From Bradyrhizobium canariense (GTDB lineage: Bacteria; Pseudomonadota; Alphaproteobacteria; Rhizobiales; Xanthobacteraceae), in contig NZ_JAFCKJ010000020.1 in assembly GCF_018130465.1 (NCBI RefSeq), positions 1 to 64,000 of the forward strand: 64,000 bases of DNA, read 5' to 3'. The position numbers and the translations under genes were made by a program. Positions 35,387 to 45,457 of this stretch are shown piece by piece; within the stretch, counting starts at the first letter, position 1, and every line of letters begins with the position of its first letter. The notes below the pieces were generated by a model that worked only from the letters and a program-made list of their open reading frames with translations, did not search any database and was not told the origin of the DNA.

Positions 35387-36238
35387 ATGATCCAGACCGT
35401 TGGCATCATCGGGGCAGGGACCATGGGGAACGGCATCGCGCAGATCTGTGCCGCGGCCGGGCTTTCGGTCGTGATGGTCGACATTTCCGATGCGGCGGTG
35501 AACCGAGGGATTTCGACCGTCGGCGGCAGCCTCGAGCGCCTGGTCAAGAAGGAGAAGATGTCGGCGGGCGATCGCGACGCCACGCTCAAGCGCATCACCG
35601 GCACCACCGACCGTGCGAAGCTCGTCGATTGCGACCTTGTCATCGAGGCCGCGACCGAGAACGAGGAGCTCAAGGTCAAGATCCTGAAGGATCTCTGCGC
35701 GACGCTGTCGCCGCGCACGCTGCTCGCCACCAACACCTCGTCGATCTCGATCACGAAGCTCGCCGCGGCGACCGACCGCCCCGACCGCTTCATCGGAATG
35801 CACTTCTTCAACCCGGTGCCGGTGATGGCGCTGCTGGAGCTCATCCGCGGCTTGCAGACCTCCGACGACACCCACGCCAAGGCGCTGGATTTCGCCAAGC
35901 GCGTCGGCAAGGTGGCGATCACCGCGAAGAACAGCCCGGGCTTCGCCGTCAACCGCATCCTGTGCCCGATGATCAACGAGGCGATCTTCGCACTCCAGGA
36001 GGGGATCGCGACGGCGGAGGAGATCGATGCCGGCATGAAGCTCGGCTGCAACCATCCGATCGGGCCGCTGGCGCTCGCCGATCTCGTCGGGCTCGACACC
36101 ATGTTGTCGGTGATGGAGGTCTTTTACAAAGGCTTCAACGACCCCAAATACCGTCCGGCCCCCTTGCTCAAGGAAATGGTCGACGCCGGCCATCTCGGCC
36201 GCAAGACCGGACAGGGCTTTTACACCTACGGCGCCTGA
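35387..36238 (+). CDS. 3-hydroxybutyryl-CoA dehydrogenase
   Basis: Oxidises or forms 3-hydroxybutyryl-CoA using NAD(P), linking short-chain fatty acid and polyhydroxybutyrate metabolism. The 283-residue protein opens with the Rossmann motif [14 protein letters not shown], and has the family blocks [25 protein letters not shown] (catalytic His) and [18 protein letters not shown]. It ends [11 protein letters not shown], the usual terminus. Length is standard for the stand-alone enzyme. Confidence 0.92.
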   Translation: MIQTVGIIGAGTMGNGIAQICAAAGLSVVMVDISDAAVNRGISTVGGSLERLVKKEKMSAGDRDATLKRITGTTDRAKLVDCDLVIEAATENEELKVKILKDLCATLSPRTLLATNTSSISITKLAAATDRPDRFIGMHFFNPVPVMALLELIRGLQTSDDTHAKALDFAKRVGKVAITAKNSPGFAVNRILCPMINEAIFALQEGIATAEEIDAGMKLGCNHPIGPLALADLVGLDTMLSVMEVFYKGFNDPKYRPAPLLKEMVDAGHLGRKTGQGFYTYGA

Positions 36239-36376
36239 CCATGGCGCAGGCGGCGGGCGTTTAGTGCTCGCCGCCCAGACCCCGCAATTTGCGCTGCGAC
36301 AAAGACGCCGCGCGCAATTGGCCCGACAATGTCGAACGGGCGGCCTGCGGGAACAACGGAACGGATAACGAAGGAC

Positions 36377-36841
36377 ATGTCGGATCGACTGAAGGCCGAG
36401 CGCGAGGCTGCGACCGCGCGGCGGAACCTGCTGACCCAAGACGCGATCGAGCGCACGGGGATCACCGAAGAGATGATCGGGGAACTCGTCACCCGCTTCT
36501 ACGGGCGAGTCCGTGAGGATGCGCTGCTGGGGCCGGTGTTTGCGATTGTGCAGAATTGGGACGAGCATCTCGCCAAGCTCAGGGATTTCTGGTCGTCGGT
36601 CGTGCTGATGAGCGGCCGCTACCATGGCTCGCCGATGCGGGCGCATATGCCGCTGAGCCTGGCTGGCCATCATTTCGACCGCTGGCTCGATTTGTTCGAA
36701 CAGACCGCGCGCGAGGTCTGCCCGGCGGCGGCAGCGGCGCTGTTCATCGACAGGGCGCGCCGCATCGCCGACAGCTTTGAGATGGCGTCGGCAACATTGG
36801 CCGGTCGCATCGCGGCACCGCGTCACGTCCTCAGGTCCTGA
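36377..36841 (+). CDS. Group III truncated hemoglobin
   Basis: A 154-residue globin. The 2/2 globin core (ITEEMIGELVTRFYGRVREDALLGPVF, then W-DEHLAKLRDFWSSVVL and a likely proximal-histidine region near SGRYHGSPMRAHMPL) matches class III trHbs, which bind O2, NO or act in sulfide/nitrosative stress. The ATG at 36377 follows GAAGGA; an earlier ATG at 36329 lacks a good site. It follows the 3-hydroxybutyryl-CoA dehydrogenase by about 140 bases and is probably separately expressed. Confidence 0.82.
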   Translation: MSDRLKAEREAATARRNLLTQDAIERTGITEEMIGELVTRFYGRVREDALLGPVFAIVQNWDEHLAKLRDFWSSVVLMSGRYHGSPMRAHMPLSLAGHHFDRWLDLFEQTAREVCPAAAAALFIDRARRIADSFEMASATLAGRIAAPRHVLRS

Positions 36842-37107
36842 CGACGATCGGCCTGCCTGCAAAACATGCAGCGACCCCGGTTTCGCTTTTGCGTTGCACG
36901 ACTGGATCGAGCGGTGCAGCAATTCCGTCATCATCGGGCTGGTCTGCAAAATCATCATGCGAAGCGCGCGGTGAGACGTTGAAATTGCGAAAACGCGCTT
37001 GATTGCTTTCATGCTTGCTCAATCAAAGCGAGCAAAGCCATATTGATGCATTGCGGTGCCAATTATTTGCCTTTTTTTTGGCAGAGTTCCAGCGCCAGCT
37101 AGGGCGC

Positions 37108-37761
37108 ATGTCGAGTGCATCGTTCAACACACCCTCTTCATCCTCCGACAACACAGCGGAATCCGAAGCTGACGCCAGCACGGAGCAAACGCGGCGCGCG
37201 CTCCTGATTGGCGCGCTGGCCACCACGACGTGCCTTGCCTGTTCCACGCAAGTGCGCGCGGGCGAGGATCCGCCTGGCTCCGATGAGCGGCCGCAGAAGG
37301 GCGATCTGCTGGTCTTCTCGGAAGGCGATCAGGAAGGAAAGCTCATTGTCGCGGCCGATCTGCCCGCCGGCGGACCGCCGGTGCAAGCCTGGCCGAAAGA
37401 CCCGAAGACATCGGTCGTGCGCAGCGCCTCGCGCCTCAACGAGGTCCTGATCATCCGGCTCGATCCCGCCGAGCTCGACGAGCAGACCAAAGCACGCGCC
37501 GTCGACGGCATCGTCGCCTATTCGGCAATCTGCTCGCATGCCGGCTGTCCGGTCACGGCCTGGGTGAAGAGCGATGTCGGCGACAAGGAGGTGTTCAAGT
37601 GCATGTGCCACAACTCCGAATACGATCCTCGTGCGGGCGCGCAGGTCGTGTTCGGGCCGGCGCCGCGACGGCTCGCGGCGCTGCCGCTGGCGCTCGCTGA
37701 CGGTTCGCTCAGCGTCGCCGGCAACTTCACCGGAAAGGTAGGTGGCGCGCAGCCGGGATGA
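37108..37761 (+). CDS. Rieske 2Fe-2S protein (high-potential type)
   Basis: A 217-residue exported electron carrier. Cluster ligands are C142 and H144 in CSHAGC and C165 and H168 in CMCHNS. The extra cysteines C147 and C167 form the disulfide that marks bc1-type, high-potential Rieske proteins. A twin arginine (TRRALLIGALATTT, residues 29-40) precedes a hydrophobic segment, so it is probably a Tat-dependent membrane-anchored protein facing the periplasm. The next gene, 142 bases on, is a quinoprotein dehydrogenase, so it may accept electrons from PQQ in place of a cytochrome c. Confidence 0.85.
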   Translation: MSSASFNTPSSSSDNTAESEADASTEQTRRALLIGALATTTCLACSTQVRAGEDPPGSDERPQKGDLLVFSEGDQEGKLIVAADLPAGGPPVQAWPKDPKTSVVRSASRLNEVLIIRLDPAELDEQTKARAVDGIVAYSAICSHAGCPVTAWVKSDVGDKEVFKCMCHNSEYDPRAGAQVVFGPAPRRLAALPLALADGSLSVAGNFTGKVGGAQPG

Positions 37762-37829
37762 TGGACGTGCGGGTTGTGCCCGCGTCACGAGAGGCCGCAT
37801 CCGCCGATGGGCGGACGACGGGACGAACG

Positions 37830-37881
37830 ACAAGAATTCCAAACAAGAATTCCAAACAAGAATTCAGAACAAGAATTCAAA
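37830..37881 (+). repeat. Four tandem 13-bp repeats upstream of a quinoprotein dehydrogenase
   Basis: The unit ACAAGAATTCCAA occurs twice exactly, then as ACAAGAATTCAGA and ACAAGAATTCAAA. The array ends 22 bases before the dehydrogenase ATG, so it lies in the leader or promoter. Each unit contains GAATTC. Confidence 0.9.
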
Positions 37882-37903
37882 CGGATGAAAAAGGGGAACG
37901 TCC

Positions 37904-39652
37904 ATGAAATCCATGACCAGGAAGCAATGGTTACTGTCCGGCTTCGTCGCCTTTACGTGTCTTGCATCGACTCTTGCATCGACCGCCGCCGTATCAGGCC
38001 CGGTCGAGAACTACGCGCCGGTCACCGCGCAGCGGTTGGAAAACCCGGAGCCCGCCAACTGGATGCTGTACCGGCGGACCTATGACGGGCAGGGCTACAG
38101 CCCGCTCGACCAGATCAACACCTCGAATGTGAAGAACCTCACCCCGGTCTGGACCTTCGCGACCGGCGTCGTCGAAGGTCATGAGGCGCCGCCGATCGTC
38201 AACAACGGCGTGATGTTCGTGGCGACCCCGATGGGGCAGGTGATCGCGCTGAACGCCAAGACCGGTGACGAATATTGGCGCTACAAGCGGCAGCTTCCCG
38301 ACGATCTGTTCCAGTTGCATCCGACCAGCCGCGGCGTCGGCCTCTGGGAGGACAAGCTCTATCTCGCCACCACCGACGACCATGTCGTCGCGCTCGACGC
38401 CAAGACCGGCAAGGTGGTGTGGGACACCAAGGTGCAGGACTACAAGAAGGGCCAGTACATGACCCTGATGCCGCTGATCGTCGACGGCAAGGTCATCGTC
38501 GGCGGCTCCGGCGGCGAGTTCGGCGTGCGCGGCTATGTCGCCGCCTATGATGCCAAGGACGGCAAGGAGCTGTGGCGGACCTATACCATTCCCGGCGAAG
38601 GCGAGCCCGGCCACGACACCTGGCAGGGCGAGGACTGGAAGAACGGCGGCGGCTCGGCCTGGATGACCGGCAATTACGACAAGGACACCAAGACGATCTA
38701 TTGGGGCGTCGGCAACGCCGCGCCGTGGCCCGGCGAGATGCATCCCGGCGACAATCTCTATACCTCGTCGGTGCTCGCGCTCGATCCGAACAACGGCAAG
38801 ATCAAGACCTATCACCAGTATCACCAGAACGATTCCTGGGATTGGGACGAGGTCGAAGCGCCGATGTTGATCGACCTGCAACGCGACGGCCGCAACATCA
38901 AGAGCCTGGTCCATCCGGGACGCGATGCGATCTTCTGGATACTCGAGCGCACGCCGACCAAGATCAACTACGTCGCCGGCTGGCCGTTCGTCTCCACCGA
39001 CGTCTGGAAGGGCATCGATGCCGAGAGCGGCAGGCCGATCGTCGATCCCGCGCACAAGCCGATGGTCGGCAAGCGCGTGGAGTTCTGTCCGTCACTGTGG
39101 GGCGGCAAGGATTGGCCGTCGGCGGCCTACAGCCAGAAGACCGGCCTGGTCTACGTGCCCGCCAACGAGAATTTCTGCGGCGGGTTCACCGGCGAGAAGG
39201 TTCCGCTCAAGCCCGGCGAGCTCTGGCTCGGCACCAAGCCGGAGGACATCGGCCTGAAGACGAAGCCGGGTGCCGATCATTTCGGCGAACTCCAGGCCTG
39301 GGATCCCGTCACGGGCAAGAAGATGTGGCAGCACAACTTCCCCAAGTCGCAGCTGTTCGGATCGGTGACGGCGACCGCAGGTGATCTCGTCTTCGTGGGC
39401 GGCACCAACGACCGCAACTTCCGCGCCTTCAACGCGAAGTCCGGCGAGCTGTTGTGGGAGCAGAAGACCAACTCCGGCATCATGGGTATGCCGGTGTCCT
39501 ATGAGATCGACGGCACGCAATACATCGCGATCCAGTCGGGATGGGGCGTGGATGCGCAGCGCATCCAGGATGCACTCGTGACCAACAATATCGGCATCGA
39601 AGCCAATGTGCCGCAGGGCGGCGTCGTCTGGGTGTTCGCGCTGAAGAAGTAA
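37904..39652 (+). CDS. PQQ-dependent alcohol dehydrogenase without the vicinal disulfide
   Basis: An eight-bladed propeller quinoprotein of 582 residues with a signal peptide (to about residue 31). Tryptophan-docking-like motifs such as LDAKTGKVVWD and FNAKSGELLWEQ repeat through it. The catalytic loop reads DSWDWDEVE, with D313 and D315 forming the D-X-D pattern that binds lanthanides in XoxF-type enzymes. The Cys-Cys pair found in most methanol/ethanol quinoproteins is replaced by HPTSRGVGL. The ATG at 37904 follows AAGGGGAACG. It is grouped with the upstream Rieske gene and ends at a strong terminator. Substrate is unknown. Confidence 0.88.
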   Translation: MKSMTRKQWLLSGFVAFTCLASTLASTAAVSGPVENYAPVTAQRLENPEPANWMLYRRTYDGQGYSPLDQINTSNVKNLTPVWTFATGVVEGHEAPPIVNNGVMFVATPMGQVIALNAKTGDEYWRYKRQLPDDLFQLHPTSRGVGLWEDKLYLATTDDHVVALDAKTGKVVWDTKVQDYKKGQYMTLMPLIVDGKVIVGGSGGEFGVRGYVAAYDAKDGKELWRTYTIPGEGEPGHDTWQGEDWKNGGGSAWMTGNYDKDTKTIYWGVGNAAPWPGEMHPGDNLYTSSVLALDPNNGKIKTYHQYHQNDSWDWDEVEAPMLIDLQRDGRNIKSLVHPGRDAIFWILERTPTKINYVAGWPFVSTDVWKGIDAESGRPIVDPAHKPMVGKRVEFCPSLWGGKDWPSAAYSQKTGLVYVPANENFCGGFTGEKVPLKPGELWLGTKPEDIGLKTKPGADHFGELQAWDPVTGKKMWQHNFPKSQLFGSVTATAGDLVFVGGTNDRNFRAFNAKSGELLWEQKTNSGIMGMPVSYEIDGTQYIAIQSGWGVDAQRIQDALVTNNIGIEANVPQGGVVWVFALKK

Positions 39653-39694
39653 GCTCCGCTGGCGGATCGAAAGAAGCGGAGTGTCAGGGGGCAA

Positions 39695-39725
39695 ATGCGG
39701 CGGACGGCAACGTCCGCCGCATTTT
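39695..39725 (+). terminator. Rho-independent-like terminator after the quinoprotein gene
   Basis: ATGCGGCGGACG pairs perfectly with CGTCCGCCGCAT around a GCAA tetraloop, followed by TTTTG. It is about 40 bases past the stop codon at 39652. Confidence 0.75.
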
Positions 39726-39737
39726 GCGTGCCTTCTT

Positions 39738-39895
39738 CTCCTTCTCCCCTTGCGGGGGAAGGTGGCGCGAAGCGCCGGATGAGGGGTTCTATCCGCACAT
39801 TACAATGTGCGAGATTCGCGCAGGCATACCCCTCACCCAAGCGAGATCGTGGCAACCGGCGTCGCTGCCCTCTCCCGCAAGGGGAGAGGGCACAT
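39738..39895. repeat. Dispersed palindromic repeat (copy 1)
   Basis: The element starts CTTCTCCCCTTGCGGGGGAA and contains GGTGGCGCGAAGCGCCGGATGAGGGGT in two overlapping parts, then ACCCCTCACCCAAGCG and CCTCTCCCGCAAGGGGAGAGGG. A second copy is at 60863-61023. Together with the terminator it fills the 306-base gap from 39653 to 39958, which has no gene. Confidence 0.8.
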
Positions 39896-39958
39896 CGATG
39901 CGCTTCGGCGAAGAAGTAGATCCGATAATCACGGCGTCAAAACGCCGATGCGCCAGAT

Positions 39959-40219
39959 CTACTTCCCCTGCCGATCCACCTTGTCCTTCTCCTTCTGGTT
40001 CATCTCCTGAACCTTGGGATCGGTGCTGCTCTGCCCGGTGGTCTGGGTGGTCGAGGCGGGCGGGGCATTGGCGTTGGGCAGCGAGTTCTGGTCCGGCGCA
40101 GCTGGGCGCGTCGCCGTGGTCGGCGGCGTGGTGTTGCTCTGGGCGTATGCGCCTGCGGCAGTCAAGAAAAAGGCGCTCGACAGCAACGAGACTGTGAGCG
40201 CCCTTGAGATGTTGGTCAT
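39959..40219 (-). CDS. Small secreted hypothetical protein
   Basis: An 86-residue product with signal peptide (MTNISRALTVSLLSSAFFLT to AYAQ), a Thr/Pro/Ala/Asn-rich middle and a charged tail (EMNQKEKDKVDRQGK). The ATG at 40219 follows AGGAGCAGATCG. No cysteines or known motif. It shares the style of the small protein at 30172-30459. It follows the Mo-oxidoreductase genes on the opposite side, with its start 58 bases from that gene's stop. Confidence 0.6.
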   Translation of the reverse strand: MTNISRALTVSLLSSAFFLTAAGAYAQSNTTPPTTATRPAAPDQNSLPNANAPPASTTQTTGQSSTDPKVQEMNQKEKDKVDRQGK

Positions 40220-40276
40220 CGATCTGCTCCTGTCAGATCGATGCAAACGGCGCGAGGCCGCTTTGTGTTCCCGCCT

Positions 40277-42589
40277 TTACGCTTCCAATTGCTTGCCGAG
40301 CGGGAGGTTGCGGATGCGTTTTCCGGTCGCGGCGAAGATAGCGTTCATCAGCGCCGGCGCGAACGGCGGGACACCGGGCTCGCCGGCGCCGCTCGGCGGC
40401 GTGTCGGGTCCGGGCGGCACGATGTAGACGTTGGTCACCAGCGGGGATTCGTCCATCCTGAGGACCTGGAAGTCGTCAAAGTTCTTCTGCTGCACCTTGC
40501 CGTCTTTGAAGGTGATCTCGCCGTATTTGGCGAGACTCAGCCCCATGATCGCCGCGCCCTCGATCTGCGAGGCGATGCGCTCGGGGTTGACATAGGTGCC
40601 GCAGTCGATCGCGGTGTCCACCCGCGGCACCGTCAGCTTGCCCTTGTCGTCGACGGCCACCTCGACGATGGTCGCGATATAGCTGACGAAGCTGCGGTGC
40701 ACGGCGATGCCGAGGCCGTGGCCCTTCGGCACCTGACGGCCCCATTCGCCCTTTTCGGCGACCAGCTCGACCACCTTGCGCAGGCGCGCGGTGTCGATCG
40801 GATAGCTGTCGAAGGGCTCGCCGTAGTTCCACATGTCCTTCACGGCGGGCTTGACGATGCGCGGGGTGCCGATCAGCGCGAGCAGCGTCTCCTTCTGGTC
40901 GCGGCCGGTCGCATGGGCGATCTCGCCGACCATCGACTGGACCGCGAAGGCGCGCGGGATGTTCGAGACCGAGCGGAACCAGCCGATGCGGGTGAACGCC
41001 GCGGCTTCCGGGTTTTCGCAGGAGATGTTGGCGATCTCGAACGGCATGTCGACGAGGCCCATGCCGAGCTCGAAGGGCGCTTCATGCTTTGCACCGGCCG
41101 CGAACGTCGAGGCGATGCTCGGGGCCACGCTGCGATGGCGCCAGGCGATCACCTTGCCGCTCTTGTCGAGCCCCGCCTCGATCCGTTCCACGGAGACCGT
41201 GTGCAGGAAATCGTGGCGAACGTCGTCCTCGCGCGTCCACTGCACCTTGACGGGCGCGCCGAGTTCCTTCGACAGCAGCGCGGCCTCGAGCGCAAAGTCG
41301 CATTTCGACTTGCGGCCGAAACCGCCGCCGAGCAGCGTGACGTTGACCGTGACATTGCCCTCGGGAATGCCGAGCGTTTTTGCGACGTCCTCGCGCGTGC
41401 CGCCCGGGCTTTGCACCGGCGCCCAGATCTCCGCCTTGTCACCCTTGACGTCGGCGACCGCCACCGGCGGCTCCATGCTGACATGGGCGAGGTGCGGCAG
41501 ATAATATTCGCCGACGACGATCTTGTCGGCGCCCTTCAGAGCAGCATCGGCATCGCCTTCCTGGCGTACGACGAGGCCCGGCTTGCGCGAGGCCTCCTCG
41601 AGCTCCTTGCGGTAGGCGACGGAGTCGTATTTGCCGTTGGCGCCGTCGTCCCAGGTCAGCTTCAGCGCGTCGCGGCCCTTGATCGCCGCGCCGGTGTTGC
41701 GCGCGATCACGGCAACGCCGCCGAGCGGCTGGAATTTCGACGGCCACGGCCAGCCTCGCACCTGCATCACCTTCTCGACCCCTGGGACCTTCAACGCCGC
41801 GTCCGGATCGAACGAGACCAGCTTGCCGCCGGTCACCGGCGGGCGCGCAATCACGGCATACTTCATGCCAGGCAGCCGCACGTCGGCGCCGTAACGCGCC
41901 TTGCCGGTGGTGATGTCGTGGAGATCGACGATGCTGATTTGGCCCTTGCCGAGATAGCGGAAGTCCTTGGGGTCCTTCAGCTTGAGCCCTTCGATGCTCG
42001 GCACCGATTCCTTGGCGGCATCGGCTGCGAGCTCGCCGAAGCCAAGCTTGCGGCTCGTCGCGCTGTGGACGACCTCGTGATTGACGGCCTTGACCTCGGT
42101 CGCCGGCACACCCCAGCGTTTCGCGGCGGCTTGCTCCAGCATGGTGCGGGCGGAGGCCCCGATCTGGCGCATCGGGATCAAATAATGCCGCGTGCTGCGC
42201 GAGCCGTCGGTGTCCTGGTTGCCGAACTTGACCTCGTCGCCATGGGCCTGTTGCACCTTGACCCTCGACCAGTCGGCTTCCATCTCCTCGGCCACGATCA
42301 GCGGCAGGCTGGTGCGCACGCCGGTGCCCATCTCGGCGCGGTGGGCGAGGATGGTGACGGTGCCGTCGGGCGCGACCGCGACGAACACGCGCGGATCGAC
42401 CACGACGCCGTGCGGCATCTTGTCGGCGCCGGTCTCATAGGCGAACGCCTGGCGCGACATCACGGGGGCGGCGAGCACGAAGCCGCCGGTGATGCCGAGT
42501 CCCTTCAGGATGCTGCGGCGCGAGACCTTTTCGACACGGACGTTCTTTTCGAAGCCACGAAGCTTCTCCGGGTTGTCGATGAAATTCAT
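40277..42589 (-). CDS. Mo-dependent aldehyde oxidoreductase large subunit (IorB-like, Tat-exported)
   Basis: A 770-residue molybdopterin protein of the isoquinoline 1-oxidoreductase beta-subunit family, which includes the membrane aldehyde dehydrogenase of acetic acid bacteria. The N-terminus carries a Tat motif (SRRSILKGLGITGGFVLAAP). Family blocks: HRAEMGTGVRTSLPLIVAEE, LLGGGFGRKSKCDF and, near the end, GEPGVPPFAPALMNAIFAATG, where the catalytic glutamate lies in GEPG. The start at 42589 is one base after the stop of the 2Fe-2S subunit gene. Beside PQQ alcohol dehydrogenases, periplasmic oxidation of the aldehyde product is a reasonable role; no cytochrome subunit is adjacent. Confidence 0.85.
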   Translation of the reverse strand: MNFIDNPEKLRGFEKNVRVEKVSRRSILKGLGITGGFVLAAPVMSRQAFAYETGADKMPHGVVVDPRVFVAVAPDGTVTILAHRAEMGTGVRTSLPLIVAEEMEADWSRVKVQQAHGDEVKFGNQDTDGSRSTRHYLIPMRQIGASARTMLEQAAAKRWGVPATEVKAVNHEVVHSATSRKLGFGELAADAAKESVPSIEGLKLKDPKDFRYLGKGQISIVDLHDITTGKARYGADVRLPGMKYAVIARPPVTGGKLVSFDPDAALKVPGVEKVMQVRGWPWPSKFQPLGGVAVIARNTGAAIKGRDALKLTWDDGANGKYDSVAYRKELEEASRKPGLVVRQEGDADAALKGADKIVVGEYYLPHLAHVSMEPPVAVADVKGDKAEIWAPVQSPGGTREDVAKTLGIPEGNVTVNVTLLGGGFGRKSKCDFALEAALLSKELGAPVKVQWTREDDVRHDFLHTVSVERIEAGLDKSGKVIAWRHRSVAPSIASTFAAGAKHEAPFELGMGLVDMPFEIANISCENPEAAAFTRIGWFRSVSNIPRAFAVQSMVGEIAHATGRDQKETLLALIGTPRIVKPAVKDMWNYGEPFDSYPIDTARLRKVVELVAEKGEWGRQVPKGHGLGIAVHRSFVSYIATIVEVAVDDKGKLTVPRVDTAIDCGTYVNPERIASQIEGAAIMGLSLAKYGEITFKDGKVQQKNFDDFQVLRMDESPLVTNVYIVPPGPDTPPSGAGEPGVPPFAPALMNAIFAATGKRIRNLPLGKQLEA

Positions 42590-42590
42590 G

Positions 42591-43043
42591 TCACACTCCC
42601 GTAGATGCGAGATGGACCGCGTTCTCAATGCGCTGGTAGCAGCCGCAGCGGCAGATGTTGCCGGACATCGCTTCGCGGATCTGGTCGTGCGACGGCTTCG
42701 GGTTGTCCATCAGCAGCGCAGCCGCCTGCATGATCTGGCCCGCCTGGCAGAAGCCGCACTGGGGAACGTTGACCTGACGCCAGGCCTTCTGCACCGGGTG
42801 ATCACCGTTCGGATGCAGTCCCTCGATCGTCGTGATCTCGCGGCCGGCGACGTCGTTGATCGACGTGATGCAGGCGCGCACGGCTTCCTTGTCGACGATG
42901 ACCGTGCAGGCACCGCACAGGGCCTGGCCACAGCCGAACTTGGTGCCGGTCAGCCCGGCCTCGTCGCGCAGGAACCAGAGTAGCGGGAGATCCGGGTCGC
43001 CGTCCCAGCTCTGTTCCTGGCCATTGATCTTCACCTTGATCAT
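42591..43043 (-). CDS. 2Fe-2S subunit of the Mo aldehyde oxidoreductase (IorA-like)
   Basis: A 150-residue partner of the large subunit. It carries two 2Fe-2S clusters: [19 protein letters not shown] with a later cysteine in RACITSI, and [11 protein letters not shown] with [12 protein letters not shown]. It has no export signal of its own, so it would be co-exported with the Tat-bearing large subunit. It is the first gene of a two-gene operon on the minus strand. Confidence 0.9.
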   Translation of the reverse strand: MIKVKINGQEQSWDGDPDLPLLWFLRDEAGLTGTKFGCGQALCGACTVIVDKEAVRACITSINDVAGREITTIEGLHPNGDHPVQKAWRQVNVPQCGFCQAGQIMQAAALLMDNPKPSHDQIREAMSGNICRCGCYQRIENAVHLASTGV

Positions 43044-43689
43044 GATCGTCCCTCGCTCTTCATAAGCTTGCTGATTTCAAACTTTCCAGATGCCGGTCGG
43101 TGCAATGCCCGCTGCGCGGCGTTGCATTCCAGCCGTGGTCCTGCGCGGGCAGATCCCGGCAAGAATCAGGAATGCCAATGTCATGTCCGGATGTGCTCGA
43201 TACCTCCCGTCTTGTTCTTGATTATTGAATTTCGCGCGGCATCGTCACGACGCGATCGTAGCAAGGATCGCTTCGGTCCTTCGTTCACAGCCAAGTGTTC
43301 TTGAGTCAGCTGTTCTCGACGGGAAAAGATTGCAACGAAGGTTTGTCAAAAGCAGGGCGCGGCATCACGCCGTGTGCCTCTCGAAATGGGCACAATGAAA
43401 AAAGCTTCGTCCGCCAGAAGAACTGTGCGGACGAAGCAAGATGCCTCAGTCGAGGGAGGGAGAAACGCAGGCGCCGCGGACTTCAAGCAGAAAGCCGGTG
43501 GCCCTGCGCAGTCATTCAGAGACCAGGACTGAGGGAGCTGACGACCCCCGCATACGCAGAGTGGAGGAGCAGCGGCGGCGTTGCCGCGATTGTCCCGGGG
43601 CCGGACCCGTCCGGCTCGCTGGCTGTGGTGGAACCAGCGAGCGGACGGGGCGCGGCAAACGTCTGGCGGCCTTGCTCAGGCGGCCTCGC
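43044..43689. other. Intergenic region with a minus-strand terminator
   Basis: No convincing gene in 646 bases. The left part is the promoter region of the Mo-oxidoreductase operon. A strong hairpin at 43398-43437 serves the genes on the right. The reading frames here are Arg/Gly-rich and lack good starts. A short direct repeat of GCTCAGGCGGCCT overlaps the end of gfa near 43675-43700. Confidence 0.5.
43398..43437 (-). terminator. Rho-independent terminator for the xoxF-xoxG-adhC-gfa direction
   Basis: On the minus strand GCTTCGTCCGC pairs perfectly with GCGGACGAAGC around a 12-base loop and is followed by TTTTTT. It lies about 250 bases past the gfa stop, giving a long 3' untranslated region. 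Confidence 0.8.
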
Positions 43690-44253
43690 TCAGGCGGCCT
43701 TGGCCTTCGCCACGTGGGTCGCGATCGCGTCCATCAGCGCTGGCGACAGGCAGTCATAGGGCTCAAGTCCAAGCTCCTTGAACCGAGCCCGAATTCCGCC
43801 CATCTGCTCCGGCTTCACGCCCGATTCGATCACCGACGAGACGAAGGCGGCGAATTGCGGCGCCTGCGAACCCTGTTCCTGGAACAGTTCGGGGTGAATG
43901 AAGTCGAGGCCGTAGAACGGGTGACCCTTGTTCTCGATGCGGCCGTACATGTGCGTGCCACAGGCCTTGCAGGCGTAGCGCTGGATCACCGCCGACGGAT
44001 CGACGATCTGGAGCTTGTCGCCGTTCTCGAGCACGGTGACGTTCTGGCGCGGTACCACGGCGACGACGGAGAAATTCGCGCCCTGCGGTTTCCAGCACTT
44101 GGTGCAGCCACAGGCGTGGTTGTGCGCGACGTCGCCCTTGACGGCGACCTTGACCTGATGGTCCTTGCATTTGCATGCGAGCGTGCCGCCGGCGAAGCTG
44201 CCGCTGCCCTGCTTAAGGCCGTTATCGATCGAGGGATGGAGTGCAACAGTCAT
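43690..44253 (-). CDS. gfa: S-(hydroxymethyl)glutathione synthase (glutathione-dependent formaldehyde-activating enzyme)
   Basis: Gfa speeds the reaction of formaldehyde with glutathione to S-hydroxymethylglutathione, the substrate of the next enzyme. The 187-residue protein shows the Gfa zinc ligands: [20 protein letters not shown] and [10 protein letters not shown], and the block [15 protein letters not shown]. Start at 44253 follows GGAGGA. It sits 34 bases after the formaldehyde dehydrogenase gene, last in the xoxF cluster. Its role in solution is debated in the literature, but the genetic link to formaldehyde oxidation is clear. Confidence 0.92.
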   Translation of the reverse strand: MTVALHPSIDNGLKQGSGSFAGGTLACKCKDHQVKVAVKGDVAHNHACGCTKCWKPQGANFSVVAVVPRQNVTVLENGDKLQIVDPSAVIQRYACKACGTHMYGRIENKGHPFYGLDFIHPELFQEQGSQAPQFAAFVSSVIESGVKPEQMGGIRARFKELGLEPYDCLSPALMDAIATHVAKAKAA

Positions 44254-44287
44254 GGGTCGATCCTCCTTGGGGGTGACGCTTTTCGAG

Positions 44288-45397
<1,110 letters not shown>

Positions 45398-45457
45398 CGT
45401 AAACTCCTTAAATTCTCGCGGGCGCCAGGAACCAAATCCTGGTCGGGCTCCAGACGT

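Noticed and set aside
43295-43759. 154-codon frame overlapping the end of gfa
   Set aside because: It is antisense to gfa, crosses the minus-strand terminator and has non-coding composition.
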